Source of the DNA: Deltaproteobacteria bacterium
Lineage (GTDB): Bacteria; Desulfobacterota; Desulfarculia; Adiutricales; Adiutricaceae
Assembly: GCA_031279155.1 (NCBI GenBank)
Contig: JAITJB010000044.1
Span: 1-17,582 of the forward strand
Length of the DNA: 17,582 nt
Reading direction: 5' to 3'
Below the pieces are notes generated by a model. That model had not been told where the DNA came from, searched no databases, and saw nothing but the letters and a program-made list of their open reading frames with translations. Below are positions 1 to 7,669 of the stretch, piece after piece (within the stretch, counting starts at the first letter, position 1; each line of letters opens with the position of its first letter). The translations under genes and the position numbers were made by a program.

Positions 1-328
1 TGATTGTAGTAGCTTATCTAATCCAAGTTTATGAGTAATATTATCAAAAAAATATTTTAAGCCAAAACTTTCTTGTGAATCAATTTCTTTAAGTATATTT
101 TATATTTTATTTGGGTTGCTAACAGATACTTCTTTGCCTTTGAAAGTGATTGTTTTTGAAGAAAATTTTTCAATAAAATCTGTCTTAAAGGTTATAAGCC
201 CAGTTTTTGTATCGTAAGTGCCTATTATGGTCTTTTTATTTTTTTGTTATTGTGTATTTTTATCCTAATATGAGATTGATTCTAATGTAAGAATATTTTC
301 CGGTCTTCTGAATATGGTATGAAGCCAT
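1..328 (-). pseudogene. Decayed transposase N-terminal region (IS1634/IS4-like), cut by window edge
   Basis: Reading the minus strand from ATG at 328 gives MASYHIQKTGKYSYIRI, the sort of opening seen in IS1634-type DDE transposases. A shift of frame near 280 then gives ESISY, a stop (265-267), DKNTQ, a stop (247-249), QKNKKTIIGTYDTKTG and onward to a third stop (100-102), after which the frame stays open to base 1 (SFGLKYFFDNITHKLGL). The pattern of a basic stretch followed by IG-YD-KTG, and later a 'GL-YFFDNI--KLGL' block, is typical of the N-terminal part of these transposases. The stretch is far richer in A and T than the T3SS genes. It is a broken insertion-sequence remnant, with the catalytic part to the left of the window. 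Family assignment is from memory of the motif pattern, not from a search. Confidence 0.6.
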
Positions 329-355
329 TATTCTTACCAAGCCAAAAGAGACCAT

Positions 356-391
356 GGCGACTTTGTCAGCCGTACTGCTTACAAAGTCGCC
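356..391. repeat. Perfect 11-bp inverted repeat (stem-loop)
   Basis: GGCGACTTTGT at 356-366 is repeated as its exact reverse complement at 381-391. The 14-base spacer can add three more inner pairs (AGC 368-370 with GCT 377-379) after one mismatch. It lies between the transposase remnant and the end of the T3SS operon. No T run follows on either strand, so it is not a typical intrinsic terminator. It could be a mobile-element end structure or a transcript-end hairpin. Confidence 0.6.
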
Positions 392-428
392 AGAGTTCGG
401 CTGAGAGCTTAAAACCACCTAAGCCTAA

Positions 429-518
429 GAAGGCCTTGCTCATTGTGACTTATCTCGCGAAGGCCTTGCCCGCCATGACCTTGCTCATGAAGGCCATGGT
501 TACGAAGCTTGCGATGCC
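429..518. repeat. Degenerate 30-bp tandem repeat, about three units
   Basis: The motif GAAGGCC recurs at 429, 459 and 489, exactly 30 bases apart; the first two units share GAAGGCCTTGC, and TTGCTCAT recurs within the array. Because the period is a multiple of three, the short plus-strand open frame at 319-525 shows a ten-residue KAL/KAM period, but that frame has no recognisable domain or clear ribosome site, so I do not call it a gene. The array sits in the otherwise gene-free stretch at 329-563. Confidence 0.5.
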
Positions 519-527
519 AAGCTAAGC

Positions 528-557
528 AAAAACATCTGCCGCTTAGCCTAAGACGGC
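528..557 (-). terminator. Probable intrinsic terminator at the end of the T3SS operon
   Basis: On the minus strand, 7 bases after the stop codon of the giant gene, GCCG-T-CTTA pairs with TAAG-CGGC around a GGC loop (8 pairs with one bulged T), followed by AGATG and five T residues (532-528). The T run begins five bases after the stem, a little late for a strong terminator. A competing stem (GCTAAGC 541-547 with GCTTAGC 521-527) could form instead. Its place right at the end of a long same-strand gene run supports the call. Confidence 0.5.
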
Positions 558-563
558 GCTCTG

Positions 564-3500
564 TCAGGTAAGGTTAGGGTTAGCGGCCTTGAGGGGGCCG
601 TTTTCGGCTTTGTACTCAACCGCCATTGTCTCCGAAGCTGCCGCCTCTCTTTTGACGCCGATTTGAAGGAGACCGGCTAGGTCGATATCGATGCTAGGCC
701 CTTCTAATGAGTCGGAGCGCCCGGTAAAGACTAGCTTTACCGATGATAGATCGTAATTGTCTTCGTTTCCCATGATCTTTCGGGTTTCAGAGTGGTAGCC
801 ACTATCAGCCGCCACCTCCAAGTTACGGCATTCTTCGATGGCGCTCGGGCTGAGCTCACTTACGACCTCAAGGGTAAATGGGCCATCGTTGGCTTGGATG
901 TCGTTTAGCATGGTTTGGACTAAGAGTGGGTCGAGACCTAAGTTATTTTCGGCAAAGCTTTTAAACTTCGTTTGGGCGTTATTGCCGTCAAATTGCACGT
1001 TCGTGTTCCGGGAAGCGCCGGTCAGAAGGCCCCGGGTATCGCTATTGGTGGAACGGGTGACCGTGGAACTGGTGGCCGCAGAGACCGAAGCTGAAACTTT
1101 TAAGGCCCCATCTTCCTCGCGATTGATGCTGGCGTTAATAACGACCTTTTTACCGATAACTTTTAAGGAGTCGTCATTGATCTCAAGACTGCCTGCCGAG
1201 GCGCTTTCGATAATATCCTGAGCTCCGTAGTCGGAGTCTTCCTCCTCCTCTTCGTCTTCTTCCGGGGCTTTACCGACCGATAGACTTACGCCTAGGCTGC
1301 CTTTGAGGGTCGTGGTCGTGGAGATGGTTTGGGCATTGACATCGTTTTCGGTAGTCCGCTCCAGGCTGCCTGAGGCCTCAAAGCCGGCTTTAAAGAGGGC
1401 TGAGCCAATTATAGAGTTATCCATGATCTTAACTTTGCCCAGCTCAAACTCACCGGTGGCGGCAATACCGCCGGTCACAGAGTCGCCTGTTTTGAGGGCT
1501 TGACAGTGCCGGAAGAGATCTTCTTGAGAAAAAGTCTTATCGCTCATCTTCTGGAGGAAAGAAGCGGCGTCTTCTTGGGATTTAAAATCCAAGATTAAGC
1601 ACTGAGAAGCTGTGAGCTTAAGACCTATGCTGGCCTCAATGGCCCCCTCTAAGACCGAAGCTCCCACGCCAACGCCGCCTGAAAAGCCCGCCCGGATGGC
1701 CAGTTGGTAGACGCCAGAGGCGTCGCGGGCAAGGGCTAGGCCTTTTTCCATGGCCACTTCAATGGCTACCGAGACCTTAATGACTTCAGGGACACTGGTT
1801 CCGACTTTAATCGAGGTTTTGATGCCGGTAGAAAAATCCATAGCCGAGTTGGGCTCGAGCTGATCGAGAATAGAGGCAAAGCGCCGGCGATTGGTCTCAG
1901 AGGCTACTAACTGACGCACTGGTTCGGCCAATTGGCTAAAAATCCCCCGGCCAAGTCGGTCAACTGAGGTCGAGGGCATGGCTTCAGTTGTAAATCTCTC
2001 TAAGACGCCAGGGCCGTCGGAATCTTGAAAGCTCACCCGTTCGGCGGTTAAGGGCTGGATTACGTGGGCTTCAACCAAGAAGCCGGCTAAGGCGCGGTCT
2101 AGGCCAAAATTATCAACTAGATTGTTTTCGATACTCGTTCTTAAGTTGGAAGCTTGATTGGCGTCGCGCAAGTCGGCCTCGGCCTGGGCAAAATCTTGGT
2201 AGCCTAAGGCGGCAAAGGCTGATAAGGTACTCATGCGCGTGGCTTCTTCAAGGATGCGGCCGGTTTTGGAGGAGAGATTGGCTAAGGCCTCATTTAAGAC
2301 GGTCTTCTTGCGATCGTAGGAGGCGCGGACATCGAAGATGGTCCGGCGGGAGGCCTCATCTAAGTTGACGGCCCTGGCCCGGAGGCCTAGGGTCTGCCCG
2401 GTCAGAAAGTGGTGTCTGAGCCTATATAATGGGTTACCATTTGTGAGTTTGTTAGTGAGATTGATTTTAGTTAAGCCGTGATTTAGGGCTTCAGCCGCTG
2501 AAACAGTGGCGCTGGTCCCGGCTACGTTTTCCAAAACCAAACTCCCGGCGGCATGGAGGGCCGTGTCGCCGTGGGCTACTACCCCGTGAAAGGCTGACTG
2601 AGAGGTCACACCGCCGTTTTCCCGGTGCCGGAGGCCCTCTCTGGAGTCTTTGAGGGCTAAAATGAGCTGGGCTTTGCCATCGAGATTGTACTTTTCGATG
2701 TCAGCTAATATCAGGTCTTTTAGCTCATTAAAATCCTGGATAAATTTAGTGTCTGCACTGTTAAGTTGACGCAGTTTAACTAGGTTTTCTACGAAGGTTT
2801 TCGCTTCTGGTTCCTGAGGGCGAAAAAAGCCTGATTCCCTCATCTGTAAAAAGTTTATCCCTGAGGGGATAGCTAGTTCCTTGAGGACCAGCAACTGAGA
2901 TTGGGGAGTGTTTAGGCCCTCAACATCGCCATTTAAGACGTCCTTAAAAGCCAGGACCGTCATGCACACTTTCTCGCCTTTGATATTAGCGTGGTCAATG
3001 GTTTGGGTTTCAACGTTTAGCACGCCTTGGTGTCTTAGGCAGCGCCAGGCGTCGGTCATCTCCTGGAGACGGACGGTTTTATCTTCAGAAAATTTTTGCT
3101 TAGGAGTAAAATTTAAGCTACTCCAATCGCTTGGGGCATAGAGGCTTAGCTCTTCATCGACAATTTTAGCCGCCTTGGCCACTTCGGCTTCCAATTGGCG
3201 TATCGTATCCATGGAGCCGGAGAGCTCTTGGACCCTTTGGAGGGAGGCGTCAATTTGTTCGGTAAAGTGTAAGCCCGAGATATCTGAAGCCATCCCTAAG
3301 GCCCGCCTGGCCACATCGCGGGTGCGATCGGCTAGGGAGGGCTTTTCGGCCCTTTTGGCTAGCCCGGCCTTTAGGGCTTTGGCGTAAGCTCCGGCGCTGT
3401 CGTCGGCGCTGTTGTATTCGATGCCCGCTGAGGTCAGCATGTTGCGGAGCATGACGGTTAAGGCCCTAGTGGCTTTGAGGGCCGGATTTTGATCGGCCAT

Positions 3501-6191
3501 GCGGTCCATGAGCCGGCCCACGTCGCCAGCTGAGACAAAGAGGCCGCCAGAAGAGACGAGCCTCGCTACTTGGCTTAAGGCCGCCCCCGATAGAGGGCCT
3601 AGAGCAAATAGGCCGCGCAAGACGACCGGATCGGCTTCCGATAGCGGGGAGGGGAGCTTACTTTTAAAGGCTATGAGATCGCTCTCACTACCAGAGAGGT
3701 TATTTTCTTGATTGTAAGCGCTCCAGGCCGTCTGGATGAGGAGAGTGTTAAAGTTACTGGCCTGATAGATAGGACTGTCGCCTGTGGTCACGGTGTTATT
3801 GACCATGGTCATTAAATGACTGAAAGTCAGATCGAGGGGGTTTTTTATGCCCAAGGAGTCTAGTATATCTTGGCCGCCGTTATCTTTAAGTAAGGCGATG
3901 GATTGACGCCTTAGCCTTGCGTCATTGTGGTTTGAGATGACGTCGTCTTTGGCATCATCGGAGGCAAAGCTGAGCTTAACATCTAAGGCCGCCTCATCTA
4001 AGTCCGGGCGCGAGAGGAGTATGTCGTCTACGATTTGGGAGATATCGGCGCTACTATCAGCCAGTGACGCCAGTGATTTGGCGATTTTAGGATCAACTGA
4101 GGATCCAGAAACGCCGCTATCGATGATTTTTACTAATGCTTCGCTACCGTAGGCGGCCCCCAAGGCGCGCTGGAGATTGGCTTGCTCATTGGGCGTAAGA
4201 GAATCTAAGATTCTTCCGTCAACTCGGTCTTTAGCCCGGGCCCCTAATTCCGATCTAAGCTCTTCGCGGCGGGCGCTTAAAGCGGTTTTAGCCGCCAAAG
4301 CGTCTTGGGGGACGAGCAAGCGGTCGATTTTAGATTCCAAACGGGTCAGGGCGGCCTTAACGTTAGATCCGGCGTAGACGGAATCTGATTGAATCTTTAA
4401 TTGCGCGATATCATTAACCAGATCGCTAAGCCTCTCATGGGAGAAGTTATTGATTAACGTAACCGCTTGAGGGTTATTTTGATGGTTAGCTAAGATCTCC
4501 CCTAAGCTTAAGGGGACGGCTTTGGGGCCCTTTAGAATTTGGAGATTGACATCGATTAGCTTAAGCTCGGACTTGGACTTGGCGTCAGAGGTTTTAGCCG
4601 CCATGGCGTCTTTTAGATTTTCGCCCACCCGGGGATCTTTTGTGAGCCTTACGAAGGCGCCCTCTAGGTTTTGATCAAATTTTTTGATGTCCTCAGGCGT
4701 TGGCGATCCGCCCAAAACGTTATCGGGGTCGCTCAGAACGGCTTGTAGACCAGACGATAGATCGCTTTCAACTTCGGATCTAAATGAATCAAAGCTATCG
4801 ATCTCAGCTTTTAGAAGGTTCTTTTCTGGCCCGTCACCCATCGTCGTTAAGTGGGCCTGGCCTAAAGCGGCGCTCTGGGCCAAGGTATCGGTATTTATGG
4901 CGCCAGTTGACCATTGGGCTTTAAGCCCTCTCATAGATGCGCAAACTGTAAGAGTATCTTCGTTAAATTTTAAGGGGGCAATTCCTAGTAAATCTAGGTC
5001 ATTAGAAATTTTTCGTAAGGTCTCTTCGGCCAAACTATTTGTGGGATCTATTTTTAAATTAACTTGGGCGTCAAATGAGGCTTTGGTCAGCTGGGCCGGT
5101 TCACTTTCGGGCGAATTCAAATAAAAAGATCCGGGGCTGGCAACGCCTCTGGAAAACTGGGAGTCTGAGGCCTCCAGGGCTTTTTGCCGCAAATTTTCGG
5201 CCCGAGCGCTTAGGTTATCTTCGATAACTCCCTCACTTACGGCCCTTTCTTTAAGATCATGGAGAAGATCTAAGGCCTGGCGCTCGGTTAGCGGGTCGGT
5301 ATTTAAGATACTTTGCTCGCGCGAAAAATCGACCCCGCTAGCGGCCTCTAAGGCCGGGCCAAGGATAGATCTAATGCTATCAACATCAAATTCCCCGCTT
5401 GTGGCCATCAAAGCTGAGCGGGTCAGGGCGTTAGCGAACTCGACCTCTTTTTGGACCATCGGGGCGGTTTGGGCCAGAGAGAGTTTACTGAGCGAACTTT
5501 GGAGAAGCGATTGCATACTAACGCTTAGAGCTGCCTGAAGAGTATTTACCGCGTCATTTGGTAAACCCTTATAGAGGCTATCGTCGCTTAAAACCTTGCC
5601 TTGGAGAACTAAAAGCTTATCGTAGGCTTTTTTAATAGATTGGCTATCGGTGGCGGCTTTAAGGGCCTCCATGTCGTTATTAAGTTCTCTGGCCAAACTA
5701 TTAAAACGCATGGCGGAATCAGAGAGGCCCGATTCTTGGCTGAGGCCGGCCAAAGACTTTAGAGGCGAGGAAATTATAATCCTTTCGATGTTATCTAAGT
5801 GGGTTAACCCGGAGGCCCCCGATTCCTCATCATTAGGCAAAAACGAACGGCACTCGCGCAGCCCTTTTAAGGCTGAATCTTGATCAATTATTCCGGCTCT
5901 TTGGCCATCTAAAATATTGGAGGCCTTAGCTATGGCATAGGCCTGCGGCCCGACTTTAGGAAAAAGGGCCTCGAGGTTTACTTGGTCTTGGTCAAATTTG
6001 GCTTTTAAGATCTGTCTTTGCTCGGCATTGGGTAGCGACGGGGCTCTTTGGGCCTCAGCTTGGCGGGCTTTACCACTTTCAAGCGGCTTTTGGAAGCTTT
6101 TGGCTTTTGAAACCCCGCTAGTTTGCGCCGAGGGGGTAAGCTCGCTCGTTGTGATTGAAGTAGGCTTTTGGGAGATTGATAATTCACTCAT
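564..6191 (-). CDS. Giant (1875 aa) putative T3SS effector of unknown function
   Basis: I do not recognise this family. The first ~60 residues are rich in Ser, Thr, Pro and Gln with no hydrophobic signal peptide, as is usual for T3SS substrates. Residues ~60-1450 are mostly charged, helix-rich sequence with no clear membrane segment or catalytic motif. From ~1450 to the end the sequence becomes Gly/Ser/Val-rich with alternating polar and apolar residues, suggesting a beta-rich domain; it is interrupted by an acidic tract at ~1644-1654 (EEDEEEEEDSD). The gene lies 64 bases after a CesT-like chaperone gene at the end of a T3SS operon, the classical effector/chaperone arrangement. In size and context it recalls AvrE/DspE effectors (about 1800 aa with a small chaperone), but I see no sequence match to them. 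The ATG at 6191 has only a weak ribosome site; no better in-frame start is evident. Confidence 0.8.
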   Translation of the reverse strand: MSELSISQKPTSITTSELTPSAQTSGVSKAKSFQKPLESGKARQAEAQRAPSLPNAEQRQILKAKFDQDQVNLEALFPKVGPQAYAIAKASNILDGQRAGIIDQDSALKGLRECRSFLPNDEESGASGLTHLDNIERIIISSPLKSLAGLSQESGLSDSAMRFNSLARELNNDMEALKAATDSQSIKKAYDKLLVLQGKVLSDDSLYKGLPNDAVNTLQAALSVSMQSLLQSSLSKLSLAQTAPMVQKEVEFANALTRSALMATSGEFDVDSIRSILGPALEAASGVDFSREQSILNTDPLTERQALDLLHDLKERAVSEGVIEDNLSARAENLRQKALEASDSQFSRGVASPGSFYLNSPESEPAQLTKASFDAQVNLKIDPTNSLAEETLRKISNDLDLLGIAPLKFNEDTLTVCASMRGLKAQWSTGAINTDTLAQSAALGQAHLTTMGDGPEKNLLKAEIDSFDSFRSEVESDLSSGLQAVLSDPDNVLGGSPTPEDIKKFDQNLEGAFVRLTKDPRVGENLKDAMAAKTSDAKSKSELKLIDVNLQILKGPKAVPLSLGEILANHQNNPQAVTLINNFSHERLSDLVNDIAQLKIQSDSVYAGSNVKAALTRLESKIDRLLVPQDALAAKTALSARREELRSELGARAKDRVDGRILDSLTPNEQANLQRALGAAYGSEALVKIIDSGVSGSSVDPKIAKSLASLADSSADISQIVDDILLSRPDLDEAALDVKLSFASDDAKDDVISNHNDARLRRQSIALLKDNGGQDILDSLGIKNPLDLTFSHLMTMVNNTVTTGDSPIYQASNFNTLLIQTAWSAYNQENNLSGSESDLIAFKSKLPSPLSEADPVVLRGLFALGPLSGAALSQVARLVSSGGLFVSAGDVGRLMDRMADQNPALKATRALTVMLRNMLTSAGIEYNSADDSAGAYAKALKAGLAKRAEKPSLADRTRDVARRALGMASDISGLHFTEQIDASLQRVQELSGSMDTIRQLEAEVAKAAKIVDEELSLYAPSDWSSLNFTPKQKFSEDKTVRLQEMTDAWRCLRHQGVLNVETQTIDHANIKGEKVCMTVLAFKDVLNGDVEGLNTPQSQLLVLKELAIPSGINFLQMRESGFFRPQEPEAKTFVENLVKLRQLNSADTKFIQDFNELKDLILADIEKYNLDGKAQLILALKDSREGLRHRENGGVTSQSAFHGVVAHGDTALHAAGSLVLENVAGTSATVSAAEALNHGLTKINLTNKLTNGNPLYRLRHHFLTGQTLGLRARAVNLDEASRRTIFDVRASYDRKKTVLNEALANLSSKTGRILEEATRMSTLSAFAALGYQDFAQAEADLRDANQASNLRTSIENNLVDNFGLDRALAGFLVEAHVIQPLTAERVSFQDSDGPGVLERFTTEAMPSTSVDRLGRGIFSQLAEPVRQLVASETNRRRFASILDQLEPNSAMDFSTGIKTSIKVGTSVPEVIKVSVAIEVAMEKGLALARDASGVYQLAIRAGFSGGVGVGASVLEGAIEASIGLKLTASQCLILDFKSQEDAASFLQKMSDKTFSQEDLFRHCQALKTGDSVTGGIAATGEFELGKVKIMDNSIIGSALFKAGFEASGSLERTTENDVNAQTISTTTTLKGSLGVSLSVGKAPEEDEEEEEDSDYGAQDIIESASAGSLEINDDSLKVIGKKVVINASINREEDGALKVSASVSAATSSTVTRSTNSDTRGLLTGASRNTNVQFDGNNAQTKFKSFAENNLGLDPLLVQTMLNDIQANDGPFTLEVVSELSPSAIEECRNLEVAADSGYHSETRKIMGNEDNYDLSSVKLVFTGRSDSLEGPSIDIDLAGLLQIGVKREAAASETMAVEYKAENGPLKAANPNLT

Positions 6192-6255
6192 GGTAGACCA
6201 TCTTATTGAATAGATTTGACCAGAAAACTAAAATTTTGGGAGTAAAATGCTTTTT

Positions 6256-6786
6256 TTAGACCCGGAGCATTTCCTGATTAAGGGGGATTTGAAGGGTACT
6301 TTCGCCTGCGATCTGGCCTATTTGCTGATCGCTTTGCTGGCTCAGATCCATTGAAGATAGATCTTGGAGGACATCGATTAAATTTTCCCTAACGACCTGG
6401 GCATAGCGGAAAACCTCGTCGGCTAAGGTCTCTAAGGTGGCTATTTCGAGGCCCTGGGCTGAAAATTGGGCGCCTAGGTAGACCGATAAGTCCTCGCTAT
6501 CGGCAAATAAGACGTAACCGGGCGGCAAGGCCCCGGGAGCTGATTCAGCCGCTAGATGCCAGAGAAAGGCAAATTGAGCGTTGGCGTTGGCCCCCTCTAA
6601 AGTCAATAGAGGCGCTACGAGGGAAAAATAGAGCGATTCAGTCTCCTCAGGGCTAGCGATTAAGGTTATAGCCGAGTCATGACCGGTTATCATGACGCTT
6701 AAACCATTTTCGTCTAAGGGCGAAAAAAGGGCGGCTTTACCGCTATCCTTGGACAGAAGCGCCCCTATGATTTCGTGGGCATTCAT
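6256..6786 (-). CDS. CesT-like T3SS chaperone, probably for the downstream giant protein
   Basis: The 176-residue protein is acidic and shows the class I chaperone pattern: an N-terminal helix, then short beta strands (GKAALFSPLDENG, LSVMITGHDSAITLIA), a central helix (TESLYFSLVAPLLTLEG), further strands (GYVLFADSEDLSVYLGA) and a long C-terminal helix (IATLETLADEVFRYAQVV). Class I chaperones are usually 120-170 residues and bind the N-terminal region of one or a few effectors in the cytoplasm, keeping them soluble and presenting them to the export ATPase. The gene directly precedes the giant putative effector, so that is the likely client. AAGGAG lies 8 bases before the ATG. The last ~30 residues are Gln/Ser-rich and probably disordered. 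The family call rests on pattern and position, not on a diagnostic motif. Confidence 0.6.
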   Translation of the reverse strand: MNAHEIIGALLSKDSGKAALFSPLDENGLSVMITGHDSAITLIASPEETESLYFSLVAPLLTLEGANANAQFAFLWHLAAESAPGALPPGYVLFADSEDLSVYLGAQFSAQGLEIATLETLADEVFRYAQVVRENLIDVLQDLSSMDLSQQSDQQIGQIAGESTLQIPLNQEMLRV

Positions 6787-6820
6787 TAATTAATCTCCTT
6801 ATTTAAGTAATAGAGTTCGT

Positions 6821-6895
6821 ACTTAATCATGGGCGCCTGAATCATACTTAATCATGGACGCTCAAATCATATTAAATCATGGGCACCTGACCCAG
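6821..6895. repeat. Three 25-bp tandem repeats between kinase and chaperone genes
   Basis: Units lie at 6821-6845, 6846-6870 and 6871-6895; the first two differ at four bases, the third is more diverged. AATCAT (ATGATT on the coding strand) recurs at 6825, 6840, 6850, 6865 and 6875, giving alternating spacings of 15 and 10 bases. The third unit covers the last codons and stop of the kinase gene, so the array may have grown by duplication of that gene end. TATGAT, close to a -10 hexamer, occurs twice on the minus strand. The array may be an operator or promoter region for the chaperone-effector pair. Confidence 0.8.
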
Positions 6896-7290
6896 ACTTC
6901 AACTGAGTTTGCTCCCCGGTCCCGGCAGTAGCTATGGTGGGCGGCGATATTGCGTATGAGGTGGATGCCTAAGCCGCCTATGGGCTTGTCATCGATGTCT
7001 TGGGTTAGTTCTGGCGGCGTAGCTTCAGAGAAGGGGTCAAAAGGGGGGCCCCAATCGACGACTTCAAGGACCAGGTGCGGCCAGTCGTCGAAGGTTACTT
7101 GCCGGATATTGACTTCTAGCGGCCCAGGCGAGCCCTTGTAGGCGTGGGTGACGACGTTAACTAAGAATTCCTCTAAGATTAGCTCAACTGAGGGCGTAAG
7201 GGCGGCTAATTCATCTGGAAAGTCCTTGGTCAAAAACGAACGCACCTCATCGAGCCTATCAAGACCGGCTGTCAATAATAGGGATTTCAT
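6877..7290 (-). CDS. RsbW/SpoIIAB-like anti-sigma factor serine kinase
   Basis: This 137-residue protein is a single GHKL (HATPase) domain of the anti-sigma kinase type. The N-box is seen at E41-F-L-V-N45-V-V-T-H49, the first glycine box at D79-WGPPFDP and the second at G105-GLGIHLI. Such kinases bind and hold a partner (often a sigma factor) and phosphorylate a STAS-domain antagonist on serine, which frees or recaptures the partner. Its ATG overlaps the stop of the upstream STAS gene by four bases (ATGA), so the pair is translationally coupled. In Bordetella the BtrU/BtrV/BtrW partner switch controls T3SS activity, which makes a T3SS role here likely. No PP2C phosphatase or sigma factor is in the window. 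The gene's 3' end lies in a 25-bp repeat. Confidence 0.92.
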   Translation of the reverse strand: MKSLLLTAGLDRLDEVRSFLTKDFPDELAALTPSVELILEEFLVNVVTHAYKGSPGPLEVNIRQVTFDDWPHLVLEVVDWGPPFDPFSEATPPELTQDIDDKPIGGLGIHLIRNIAAHHSYCRDRGANSVEVWVRCP

Positions 7291-7637
7291 GAGCCATCCC
7301 CCCCCAGGGCCGCCATAGCCTCGTTTCGGTCGGGGTAAATTTTAAAGATGGCCGTAAAGCCTGAGATCTTAAAAACGTCGGCCACCATAGCGTTAAGTGA
7401 GCAGAAGGCCAGCTGGGCGCCAGAGGCCCGGCAGGCCTTACCTAAGGTCAAAAGGCTCCTTAAGCCGGCTGAGCTGATGAATTCTAAATTGGTCAAGTCA
7501 GCCAAGATGGTTCGGGGCGGTTTTAAGCCCGGTAGCGCTTGAACCGACTCGTCAAAAGAAGCGGCAGTAGCGGCATCTAATCGACCGTCGACAGTTACGA
7601 TGACTTTTTGGCCCTCGTCAATAACATCAATTTTCAT
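7287..7637 (-). CDS. STAS-domain anti-sigma factor antagonist (SpoIIAA/RsbV-like)
   Basis: The 116-residue protein is one STAS domain: an N-terminal strand pair (VIVTVDGRLDAATA), the DLTNLEFISSAGLRSLL signature at ~47-63 and a C-terminal helix after FKISGF. Ser56, the second serine of ISSAGL, aligns with the phosphorylated Ser58 of SpoIIAA. Unphosphorylated, such proteins bind their cognate kinase and release its client. The kinase is encoded by the next, overlapping gene. I use ATG 7637 because GGGGAG lies just upstream and the domain begins at once; a longer frame to 7700 would overlap sctR and adds no domain sequence. It lies 32 bases after sctR, in the position where sctS is usual, so the switch is physically built into the T3SS operon. 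Confidence 0.93.
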   Translation of the reverse strand: MKIDVIDEGQKVIVTVDGRLDAATAASFDESVQALPGLKPPRTILADLTNLEFISSAGLRSLLTLGKACRASGAQLAFCSLNAMVADVFKISGFTAIFKIYPDRNEAMAALGGDGS

Positions 7638-7669
7638 AACAACTCCCCGATCAGGTGCTAATGGGATAT

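Noticed and set aside
319..525. 68-residue plus-strand open frame in the gene-free left stretch
   Set aside because: No ribosome site, no domain; its ten-residue period comes from the 30-bp DNA repeat and it crosses the inverted repeat.
4684..5124. 146-residue plus-strand open frame, and similar ones at 838-1221, 2908-3141, 15116-15496
   Set aside because: All are antisense shadows of well-supported minus-strand genes with low-complexity, domain-free translations.
564..6191. Assignment of the giant protein to the AvrE/DspE family
   Set aside because: Only size and chaperone context agree; I recognise no AvrE motif, and the middle region looks helical rather than propeller-like.
6821..6895. 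CRISPR array
   Set aside because: The 25-bp units are directly adjacent with no unique spacers, and no cas genes are present.
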